DNA of 64,000 nucleotides from Myxococcales bacterium (lineage in GTDB: Bacteria; Myxococcota_A; UBA796; GCA-2862545): the NCBI GenBank assembly GCA_019634415.1, contig JAHQVJ010000003.1, positions 1 through 64,000 on the forward strand. The letters run 5' to 3'. Position numbers and translations under genes: made by a program. Below are positions 25,037-32,603 of this stretch, piece after piece. The notes beneath the pieces are model-generated. The model saw only the letters and a program-made list of their open reading frames with translations. It did no database searches and was not told where the DNA came from. Position 1 is the stretch's first letter. Every line of letters begins with the position of its first letter.

Positions 25037-26572
25037 CTACTCGTCACGGTTGAGATGTACGTGGGGCGTGCCGCCACCGCGCACCTCGAGCACGTGGTCG
25101 GGGCTGACCTTCGTGAGCAGGGCGGTGAGATCCACGCCCATGCCGGCGAGCTCGGTGTAGTGCTTGCGCTCCCGCTCTTGGGCGGCAGCGGAGAGGATCT
25201 CGGCCTGGTCGGCGTCCAGCTTGCGACGACGTCGGGCCGACTCGTACTGCTGCTCGGCCAGCGCGAGCTTGTGTTGGGCTTCGGCGCTCAAGCGCTCTCG
25301 TTCCTTGGCCGCACGGGCCAGGCTGCGGTCGAGCTTGAAGTCCTCGAGCTCTTGGGCCTGCTGCTCGGTGGCGCGCTCGAGCTGCAGGCGCACCCGGGAC
25401 TCGGAGGCCTCGTCGTGCAGTCGCTGCAGCGCGGGGGGCGCGCCGTACCCGCGGTAGACCACCTTGTCGATCCGGTAGCCACACTGCTCGGCACGGCTCA
25501 CCAGCTGCCGGTAGGTGCCCAGATCGTTGAGAGCCTCGGTCTTGGACTTGAAGCTGTCGAGGGTGCAGCGACCCACGAAGTCCACCACGTCGCTGGTGGC
25601 GGCGTTCACGAAGTCGCCGATGGGGTCGTGGGTGGCGACCAGCATGCGCTCGATGTCCACCAGCTCGAAGAAGAGCATCAGGCGGATGGTGAGCACCGCA
25701 TCGTCGGCGGTCCGCACGTCGGCGACGTCGTGGTACATCTGGTCGGGCATCAGCCAGAGCTTCTGGAACACCAGGGCCCCGGGCACCTTCTGGAAGCCCA
25801 CGGCGTCGGGGCTGGGGCCGTGCCAGCGGAAGGTGTGCAGCCACTCGCCGGGCTCGGGCACGAAGGTGGCCGGGCCGTGCACGATGCGGCGCGACACCTC
25901 CTCCTCGGCGCTCCCCTTCGCGTAGACCACCACGGCCTCCTTGGCGGAGAGCTGGACGGCGTCTTCCTTCTCGATGGCGAGGTGCACTCGCGGGTCGAAC
26001 CAGCAATGGGCAGGGCCCTGCAGGTGCTCCTGCCCGCCGTCGCGAAAGCGCACGATGAGGAACTCGGCGGGATGAGCGACGTAGTGGCTCATGGAGCGGA
26101 TCCGCTTGCCCCATCGCCAGATCCGCCGCGGACCGGCGACGATCTTGACCCGACCCCTCCGGTCGCTGACCAGCACCTGCTGGCCTTCCTCGACGGTGTG
26201 GAAGAACATGGTGGACCATCCGTTGCGCACGTGCGGGTCGATGCCCGACTCGGGCTGTGGGGGAGCGTGTTGCTGGACCAATCCGCCGCCGGCCAAGACG
26301 GGAGGCGCCATGTTGGCGCGGGTGCGGTTCAGCACCGGCGCGACACCACGGCGCTTGGGGGCGGCGGGGGGAGGAGGAGGCCCGTCGGCGTGGAAGACGG
26401 CTTCGTCCTCGGTGACCACGGAGCTCATGGCCGCCACGGACTGCCGCATCATCGCCTGCTGAGGGGCGGGGGCGGACAGCACGGCGGCCTGGTGAATGGG
26501 TGGCTCGTTGCGCGGGACCATGGCGTCCTGGACCGCACCTGCCTTCTTGCTGTACTTGTAGCTCGCAGCCAT
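25037..26572 (-). CDS. Major vault protein-like protein (compact bacterial MVP homologue)
   Basis: 511 residues. After a Pro/Ala-rich N-terminus (1-115), residues about 120-250 hold vault-like beta repeats, e.g. QEHLQGPAHCWFDP and RIVHGPATFVPEPGEWLHTF, close in form to the GPxxFxPxPGE units of MVP. Residues about 270-385 resemble the MVP shoulder (SPFH-like) domain: DVRTADDAVLTIRLMLFFEL, DPIGDFVNAATSDVVDFVGR, then IDKVVYRGYGAPPALQRLHD. A long charged coiled coil follows (about 385-475), then a short cap-like end (GVDLTALLTKVSPDHVLEV). The domain order matches MVP, but the protein is far shorter than the roughly 890-residue animal form. A flotillin/SPFH protein is the alternative. Function in bacteria is unknown. 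ATG 26572 follows GAAGGCGG. Confidence 0.75.
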   Translation of the reverse strand: MAASYKYSKKAGAVQDAMVPRNEPPIHQAAVLSAPAPQQAMMRQSVAAMSSVVTEDEAVFHADGPPPPPAAPKRRGVAPVLNRTRANMAPPVLAGGGLVQQHAPPQPESGIDPHVRNGWSTMFFHTVEEGQQVLVSDRRGRVKIVAGPRRIWRWGKRIRSMSHYVAHPAEFLIVRFRDGGQEHLQGPAHCWFDPRVHLAIEKEDAVQLSAKEAVVVYAKGSAEEEVSRRIVHGPATFVPEPGEWLHTFRWHGPSPDAVGFQKVPGALVFQKLWLMPDQMYHDVADVRTADDAVLTIRLMLFFELVDIERMLVATHDPIGDFVNAATSDVVDFVGRCTLDSFKSKTEALNDLGTYRQLVSRAEQCGYRIDKVVYRGYGAPPALQRLHDEASESRVRLQLERATEQQAQELEDFKLDRSLARAAKERERLSAEAQHKLALAEQQYESARRRRKLDADQAEILSAAAQERERKHYTELAGMGVDLTALLTKVSPDHVLEVRGGGTPHVHLNRDE

Positions 26573-26642
26573 GCCCGCCTTCTATAAGACGACAGGGAAG
26601 ACGACCGCTCGTTGTCGTTTTAGGAAGGGACTGGAGGTGCAC

Positions 26643-27317
26643 GTGGTGGGCCAACTCGTGCTGATGGGGATCGCGGCCGACGTGCAGGCGGCTCCAGAGG
26701 CCTTTGCATCGTGCGATCTACTCGGTCGTCACTACGTGAGCGAGGTTCGAGAGTTTCCCATGGGACCTCCCGATCTCTGGTGGATCATGACCGATCCGTG
26801 CGAGGGAGACACGCTGGCGGGGAACCCGCCTCCCACCGGTCAGGAGGTGTGGTGCGAGGATCGCCGCGGTCGCCGGGCGGGCCCGCAGACGGCCTTTCGC
26901 GGAGGGCAGGTGATCTCGGAGTCCACGTGGTCCTCCAACAACGAGGTGGGTCCACGCTTCGAGTATGGGCCCGACAGCCGGCTGGCGGCGGTCACCCAGG
27001 TGAAGAACGGAAATCGCCACGGGGAGCGGGTGGAGTGGGCGGCCAACGGTGGCGTGACCATCGTGAGCTGGGTGAAGGGCGTGCAGCAAGGCCCCATGTG
27101 GCACTTCGACGCCAACGGAGCGCTGTCGCTGGTGTCGCACTGGCGGGAGGGCGTGCGGCACGGACGCGTCTGCCACTGGAGGAACGGCGAGCTCGAGGTG
27201 AGCACGCTGTGGAAGGCGGGAGAGCCCATCCTGCGAGAGCTGAAGGCGGCCCCCGAGGAGGAGCAGGCCCCCCAGACCACTGTCGAGCCAATGTCTCCTT
27301 CGGAGAACGCGCCGTAG
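26643..27317 (+). CDS. Exported MORN-like repeat protein
   Basis: About 224 residues. Start GTG 26643 is chosen because GGAG (26633-26636) is spaced six bases before it and it gives a hydrophobic N-terminus ending VQAAPEAFA. ATG 26571 would overlap the divergent MVP-like start and was rejected. Residues about 95-190 hold MORN-variant repeats of the YwqK kind (KNGNRHGERVEW, WVKGVQQGPMWHFDANG, HWREGVRHGRVCHWRNGELE). The C-terminus is a Glu/Pro-rich tail. Such repeats form beta hairpin stacks in exported or surface proteins. It is divergent from the MVP-like gene. Confidence 0.65.
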   Translation: MVGQLVLMGIAADVQAAPEAFASCDLLGRHYVSEVREFPMGPPDLWWIMTDPCEGDTLAGNPPPTGQEVWCEDRRGRRAGPQTAFRGGQVISESTWSSNNEVGPRFEYGPDSRLAAVTQVKNGNRHGERVEWAANGGVTIVSWVKGVQQGPMWHFDANGALSLVSHWREGVRHGRVCHWRNGELEVSTLWKAGEPILRELKAAPEEEQAPQTTVEPMSPSENAP

Positions 27318-27480
27318 TCGTCGGGTTGGGTCTGCGACGCACCGTTCCCCGTGCGCAACGGTGAGGTGCCGGCGTTCATGCTTCGGATTGGCGAGCACTG
27401 GGCGACGTTTCCGTGCGCGAGGGCGACAGAATCCAGCGGAAGCGATAGCATCGCCGCCGTTCCCTCTATGGAGTGAAGCG

Positions 27481-28149
27481 ATGTTCATCACGCTGTTCGC
27501 ACTGACTGCCTGCGTCGAAGACGTGGCCAAGGACAAAGTGGCCGCCGAGGTCGAGGAGCCGCCTGCGGTCGAGGAGCCGGCGGCGGAGGAGCCTGCTGCG
27601 GCGCCCGCCGGCGTAGCCTGGGCCGTGAACACGGAGACCAGCAAGGTGCAGGCGCTCGGCGCCAAGGTCACCGCCACCCACCCGATCATGTTCAAGGACT
27701 ACTCGGGCACCGTGCACGTGGACGAGGGCAAGGTCTCGGGCGTGGCCTTCACGGTCCAGATGGCGACGCTCGAGTCGGACGCCGAGAAGCTCACGCAGCA
27801 CCTGAAGACGGCAGACTTCTTCGACGTGGAGAAGTTCCCCACCGCCGAGTTCAACTCGAGCGAGGTCAAGGACGGCTCCGACGTCGAGGGCATGACCCAC
27901 ACGGTCACGGGCACCTTCACGATCCGCGGCGAGACCAAGCAGATCACCTTCCCGGCCAAGGTCGAGATGGGCGAGGCCGAGGTGACGGCGGAGACCGAGT
28001 TCGCGCTGAACCGCAAGGACTTCAAGATCGAGTACCCGGGCATGCCCGACGACCTGATCCAGGACAACGTGGTGCTCACGGTGAGCCTGGTCGCGCCGAA
28101 GCCGGAAGAGGCGGCTGCCGAGGGTGAGGGCGAAGCCGCGGGCGGCTGA
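27481..28149 (+). CDS. YceI-family lipoprotein
   Basis: 222 residues. ATG 27481 follows ATGGAG, giving the short lipoprotein signal MFITLFALTAC. A Glu/Pro/Ala linker leads to the YceI lipocalin-like domain: TSKVQALGAKVTATHPIMF, YSGTVHVDEGKVSGV, HLKTADFFDVEKFPTAEF, TVTGTFTIRGETKQI and KDFKIEYPG. The family binds polyisoprenoid-type lipids in the periplasm. An acidic, Gly-ending tail follows. The stop is followed 5 bases later by copy 2 of the dispersed repeat. Confidence 0.9.
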   Translation: MFITLFALTACVEDVAKDKVAAEVEEPPAVEEPAAEEPAAAPAGVAWAVNTETSKVQALGAKVTATHPIMFKDYSGTVHVDEGKVSGVAFTVQMATLESDAEKLTQHLKTADFFDVEKFPTAEFNSSEVKDGSDVEGMTHTVTGTFTIRGETKQITFPAKVEMGEAEVTAETEFALNRKDFKIEYPGMPDDLIQDNVVLTVSLVAPKPEEAAAEGEGEAAGG

Positions 28150-28154
28150 TCCAT

Positions 28155-28177
28155 CCGGATGGCCCGCAGCCGAAGGC
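28155..28177. repeat. Dispersed 23-bp repeat, copy 2
   Basis: Matches the sequence at 20675-20697 at 22 of 23 positions. It begins 5 bases after the YceI stop codon, the same 3' position as copy 1. The remaining space to 28391 shows G+C-rich sequence without a recognisable gene. Confidence 0.6.
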
Positions 28178-28391
28178 CCGTGGGCCGTTCTGGGTTCGCT
28201 CCGCTCGACGGCGGGGCGGGCCCGCGCGCCGACAGCATCGACTCGCGCGGGAGTCCGGATCGCGAGCGGTCGTCCGACTCGCTGCTCCGAATCCAAGGTC
28301 GCAGCTGTGTCGCATTCCGCGTCTGCAACCCACATGTGAGCCTGAGTCCGGCGCCATCGAAGTACATTGGTGAGACCGACGGGAGTCCACC

Positions 28392-30941
28392 ATGGGTAGA
28401 GCCCCCCTTGCCTGGATCGTTGTTCTTGCCGGCTGCCCCAGCGATATCCAGGTAGGAACGGCCTCCAATCTCTCACCCGCCGCGGCCATCCAGTCGCCCA
28501 CCGATGGGCAGGCCGTGCTCTCGGACGAGGCCGTGGAGTTCGTGGGGATCGTCAGCGACTCCAACGGGCGCGACGACATCGTCAACGTGCTGTGGAACAG
28601 CAACATCGACGGCCCCATCTCGGATCCCGACTCCGATACCCCCGACGCCGAAGGCATCGTGCGGCTGTCGGTGGTGCTCACGCCGGGCAGCCACGCCGTC
28701 ACCCTGACCGTGACGGACGAGGGCGGCTTGGTGGGCGAGGACACCATCACCGTGATCGTGGAGGAGGAGCGCCAGGCTCCGTTGGTCACCGTGGAGTCTC
28801 CGGAGGTGTACCAGCAGGCGCTGCCGGGCGACGAGGTGCAGTTCATCGGCACCGTCAGCGACTTCCAGCAGCCGCCCCAGTCGCTGGCCACCACCTGGGA
28901 GATCGAGGACACCACCACCACCAAGCTCGTGCAGACGCTGCCCTCGGCCACCGGCGACTCCGGCATCTCCACGGCCACCTGGACCGCTGCCGGCCCCGGC
29001 ATCTACAGCGTGCGGCTCAAGGCCATCGACGCCGAGCTCAACGAGGGCACCGACGAGGTGCTGATGGTGGTGGCGGATCCCGGCCTGCTCGATCAGGATG
29101 GCGACGGCTTCACGCCGTCTGGTGGCGACTGTGACGATCTCGACAAGACGGTCTACCCCACCGCCGACGAGACCTGCGGAGACCTGGTCGACAACGACTG
29201 CAACGGGGAGGTCGACGACAAGGATGCGGACGGCGACCAGCACGTCGACGAGGCCTGCGTCAACTACGAGGGCATCCTGCCCGCCGACGACTGCGACGAC
29301 GCCGACGCCTTCACCTACACCGGTGCCTACGAGCTGCCCGACGGGGTGGACAACGACTGCGACGGGCTCGTGGACAACGGTGGGCCGCTGTACGACGACG
29401 ATGGGGATTGCTTCTGCGAGGCAGGCGTCTGCTCGGGCTCCATCGAGCCCACCTGCCTGAAGGTCGTGGAGGGGGACTGCGACGACGAGGAGCCGACGGT
29501 CTTCCCCGGTGCCGACGACGTCCCGGATCTGTCCTACACCGACCACAACTGCGATGGCGTCGACGGGGACGCCCTCGACTCGGTGTTCGTGGACCCGGTG
29601 GGAGGCCTCGACGCCAACACGGGCCTCGACGTCGGCAACCCTCTGCTGTCGCTCGACGAGGCCTACGTGGTGGCCATCGCGCAAGGTCGAAACTGGGTGC
29701 TGCTGGCCGACGGCAGCACCGACATGAGCGCCTCGGGCTTCGAGCAGGGGATCCATCTCGCTGGTGGCTACGACGCGAACATGGGCTGGAGCCGCTCCTC
29801 GGCGGTGATCTCCGAGATCACGGTGCCTTCGAGCGGTGCACAGCTTCTCGGCTGGAGCACGCCCACGGAGTGGCAGAAGGTCACAATCTCGGCGGACGAC
29901 GCGGGTGGCGCGAGCGGCTCCTCCGTGGGGATCTGGGCCTACGCCACCACGGGCTTCACGCTCACGGAGTGCGACATCGTGGCCGGCGATGCCGGTGATG
30001 GCGCCAACGGTGTCGACGGCGTGACGGGCACCGACGGCGTGGACGGCGGGGACGGCGAAGACGGCTGCATCTCCACGCCGTGCCCCACGTCTCCGAACGC
30101 CTGCGCGAGCCCGCCCTCTCGGGGGACTGCCGGTGCAGGGTGCTCGTCCTCCTTCGACGGGGGCCGCGGCGGCGCACCGGGGGAGGGCAACGGCGGAGCC
30201 GGAGCCACGGGCGTCGACGGCGACGGTGTGGGCGGCGGCGCAGGTGGGCCCGGCGGCCCCACGAACGGCGACAACGGAGACCCTGGGGATCCTGGCGACC
30301 CGGGCAACGACGGCGGCAACGGTCCACCGGGTGACAGCGTCGGCGTGTTCGCGCTGGTGGGTGGCTACGTGCCGAACAACGGCGGCAACGGCAGTCAGGG
30401 CACCGCTGGCTACGGCGGTGGCGGTGGCGGCGGCGGTGCGGGCCACCAGGGCGTGCTCGGCAACTGCCAGAGCGACGGTGCGGCGGGTGGCGGCGGTGGC
30501 GGCGGCGGCTGCGGTGGTGGTCGCGGCACCGGTGGCCTGGGCGGAGGCGCGAGCCTCGGCGTGGTGCTCACCGCCTCCTCCGACATCACCGTGACGGGCG
30601 GCTCCATCACCACCGGCCAGGGTGGCCAGGGCGGTCGCGGCGGCGACGGGGCTGCGGGCGGGTTCGGCGGCCAGGGTGGCCTCGGGGGCTTCGGCTCTGG
30701 CCTGCTCGGGGCCATCAACCCGTCGGGTGACGGCGGCGACGGCGGCGACGGCGGCGACGGTGGGGCTGGCGGTGATGGCGGCGGCGGCGGCGGTGGTCCC
30801 TCCATCGGGATCTCGTGCCGCTCCAGCTCCACGGCCACCATCACGGGCACGTCGTTCTCGACGGGCAACGCCGGGAGCGGTGGCGCCAGCTCGAGCGCTC
30901 CAGGATCCAACGGGCTGGAGACGGATCAGTACGGCTGCTGA
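28392..30941 (+). CDS. Large surface lipoprotein with MopE-type repeats and a Gly-rich domain
   Basis: 849 residues. The N-terminus has a lipobox (VVLAGC). Residues about 20-220 are two Ig/cadherin-like beta domains. Residues about 230-400 carry MopE-type calcium-binding repeats (DGDGFTPSGGDCDDLD, ETCGDLVDNDCNGEVDD). A further beta domain is followed by a long Gly-rich, collagen-like or PGRS-like tract (about 530-830) with stretches of Gly-Gly-X and paired Cys. It is probably attached to the outer membrane and exposed. No enzyme motif is seen. The Gly-rich part makes all frames look open, which explains the antisense frames there. Confidence 0.8.
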   Translation: MGRAPLAWIVVLAGCPSDIQVGTASNLSPAAAIQSPTDGQAVLSDEAVEFVGIVSDSNGRDDIVNVLWNSNIDGPISDPDSDTPDAEGIVRLSVVLTPGSHAVTLTVTDEGGLVGEDTITVIVEEERQAPLVTVESPEVYQQALPGDEVQFIGTVSDFQQPPQSLATTWEIEDTTTTKLVQTLPSATGDSGISTATWTAAGPGIYSVRLKAIDAELNEGTDEVLMVVADPGLLDQDGDGFTPSGGDCDDLDKTVYPTADETCGDLVDNDCNGEVDDKDADGDQHVDEACVNYEGILPADDCDDADAFTYTGAYELPDGVDNDCDGLVDNGGPLYDDDGDCFCEAGVCSGSIEPTCLKVVEGDCDDEEPTVFPGADDVPDLSYTDHNCDGVDGDALDSVFVDPVGGLDANTGLDVGNPLLSLDEAYVVAIAQGRNWVLLADGSTDMSASGFEQGIHLAGGYDANMGWSRSSAVISEITVPSSGAQLLGWSTPTEWQKVTISADDAGGASGSSVGIWAYATTGFTLTECDIVAGDAGDGANGVDGVTGTDGVDGGDGEDGCISTPCPTSPNACASPPSRGTAGAGCSSSFDGGRGGAPGEGNGGAGATGVDGDGVGGGAGGPGGPTNGDNGDPGDPGDPGNDGGNGPPGDSVGVFALVGGYVPNNGGNGSQGTAGYGGGGGGGGAGHQGVLGNCQSDGAAGGGGGGGGCGGGRGTGGLGGGASLGVVLTASSDITVTGGSITTGQGGQGGRGGDGAAGGFGGQGGLGGFGSGLLGAINPSGDGGDGGDGGDGGAGGDGGGGGGGPSIGISCRSSSTATITGTSFSTGNAGSGGASSSAPGSNGLETDQYGC

Positions 30942-30950
30942 GGATCGGCC

Positions 30951-31070
30951 AGCGTTCGGCGTTCAGCGTTCAGGCTGATTGCTCATGGCGGACAGCTGAA
31001 CGCTGCCGCCTGACAGCTGACGCCTGACGCCTGACGCCTGACTACCGACCGCTGACCACCGAAGCCCGAC
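30951..31070. repeat. Degenerate intergenic repeat region
   Basis: Short related units follow one another: GCGTTCGGCGTTCAG (30952-30966), CTGACAGCTGACGCC (31010-31024) and GACGCCT repeated about three times in tandem around 31019-31040. Several inverted relations exist between the GTTCAG and CTGAAC units. Matching sequences occur at 36006-36040. Confidence 0.6.
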
Positions 31071-32603
31071 TCAGTACCGCTCCGGTAGCTCCTGTCCCAG
31101 GCGATGGGCCAGCGCCATGGCCGTGAGCTGCGGGTTCACGCCTGGGCTGCTCGGGTAGAGCCCCGTGTCGCAGATGTACAGGTCGTCGATGCCGTAGACT
31201 TGGCCCCATCCGTCGCACACCGCGCGCTCTTCGTCGGTGCCCATCGGGCTGCCTCCGAACACGTGGTTGGAGGCCGTGGGCATCTCGGTGCGCTCGAAGC
31301 GACCCTCGCGCAGGCGATCTGCAGCCTCGCGCGGATCCATCACGTCGGGCAGGCCCACGATGCCGGTGAAGACTTCCTTGGCGCCCACCGCGGCATACAT
31401 CTCGCACAGCAGCGCGTTCGTCTCCTGCAGTCGTCGCAGATCGGCATCCCCCATCTGCCAGCGGATGTCGGGCCGGCCTCCGGGCAGCACGCGCACGTCG
31501 CCCACCGAGGCGTCACCAGAGACCCAGCCGTCCCACACCGCCATGTTCGGCCAGCGCTTCAGGTAGCGCTTGAACTGCTTGGGCCGCTTCGGCAGCGTGC
31601 GCGAGAAGGTGGAGGCCGTGGCCCACAGCGCCTCGAGCTTGATTCCCTTCTCCAGGTGCTCGGTGGCGTGGATCCCTTGCGTGGCGCCGAACCAGGGGTT
31701 CACCTCCTCGTCGAACACCCCGATGATGTAGCAAGAGGGGTGGAAGCGCAGGGCGCTGCCCACCGCGGGGCGCGTGAGCCCCGAGCGTCGCAGGATGGTG
31801 GGGGTGCCGATGGCTCCAGCGCTCACGATTGTGCAGCCCGCGTGGATCCGCACCGGGTGCCGGCGCTCGTAGGTCTCCGGATCCACCGTCATGCCGACCG
31901 CCCCTCGCACCCGACCGTGCTCCACGATGAGCTGATCGATGTGCACGGAGGTGTAGACGCGGCCTCCGGCCTGCACCACCTCGGCGACGCCGCGCTTGTC
32001 GAGGCTGTTCTTGGCCCCAGCCCGGCAGCCGGTGATGCACTCTCCGCTGCCCACGCAGCCCTCTTCGAACCGCTTGATGTGCTCCCACTCCCAGCCGAGC
32101 TCGCTGCAGGCCTCGCGGAACAGCTCGTTGCGCCGACCCAGGATGTCGTCGTCGGCGGCCTTGATGTTCAGGAAGGTCTCCACCGCGTCGAAGTGAGGAT
32201 CGAGCATCTCCGACGTCATCTCGGTGAGCCCGTGCTCGTCGCGCCAGCGCTCCAGCGCGCTCTCGAGGGGCCGCATGCAGATGGCGGAGTTGAACACGGT
32301 GCCGCCGCCCAGTGCCCGCACCTGCATCGTGGGGAACACCACGTTGCCACGCGAGGTCCGAGCCCCCCCGTCCCAGAAGTAGGAGGCCAGCATGTGCCCG
32401 ATGCTCTGGCCGAAGTCGGGCCGGCGCAGGCGCGGACCGGCCTCGATCAAGGTGACGCTGTGGCCGTCCTTGGCCAGGCTCCAGGCCGTCAGCGCTCCCC
32501 CGGGGCCCGATCCGATCACCAGGTAGTCCGTGGTGTGGCGGATGGGCCCGTCGTAGTCGCTGAACTCGAGGATGGTTCCGGTGGTGGCGTCGCCCTGGGT
32601 CAG
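31071..32603 (-). CDS. GMC-family FAD oxidoreductase
   Basis: About 510 residues if read from the CTG at 32603, 482 from the GTG at 32519. The FAD motif is DYLVIGSGPGGA; starting at the GTG would cut off the strand before it. The catalytic end has HVFGGSPMG and GVNPQLTAMALAHRLG, the His and Asn of GMC enzymes, plus Cys pairs in GCVGSGECITGCRAG. The family oxidises alcohols to aldehydes or ketones. There is no ATG, GTG or TTG in frame between the upstream stop and 32519. CTG 32603-32601 overlaps the preceding TGA (CTGA), like the ATGA overlaps earlier in the cassette; a -1 frameshift at the A9 run is the alternative. Confidence 0.85.
   Translation of the reverse strand: MTQGDATTGTILEFSDYDGPIRHTTDYLVIGSGPGGALTAWSLAKDGHSVTLIEAGPRLRRPDFGQSIGHMLASYFWDGGARTSRGNVVFPTMQVRALGGGTVFNSAICMRPLESALERWRDEHGLTEMTSEMLDPHFDAVETFLNIKAADDDILGRRNELFREACSELGWEWEHIKRFEEGCVGSGECITGCRAGAKNSLDKRGVAEVVQAGGRVYTSVHIDQLIVEHGRVRGAVGMTVDPETYERRHPVRIHAGCTIVSAGAIGTPTILRRSGLTRPAVGSALRFHPSCYIIGVFDEEVNPWFGATQGIHATEHLEKGIKLEALWATASTFSRTLPKRPKQFKRYLKRWPNMAVWDGWVSGDASVGDVRVLPGGRPDIRWQMGDADLRRLQETNALLCEMYAAVGAKEVFTGIVGLPDVMDPREAADRLREGRFERTEMPTASNHVFGGSPMGTDEERAVCDGWGQVYGIDDLYICDTGLYPSSPGVNPQLTAMALAHRLGQELPERY

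Noticed and set aside
25037..27317. Complete vault system with vault RNA and partner proteins
   Set aside because: Only an MVP-like gene is present; no TEP1-like, VPARP-like or RNA gene could be identified nearby.
28473..30446. Long antisense frame across the Gly-rich lipoprotein gene
   Set aside because: Repetitive GGC-type codons keep all frames open; the translated product is low-complexity.
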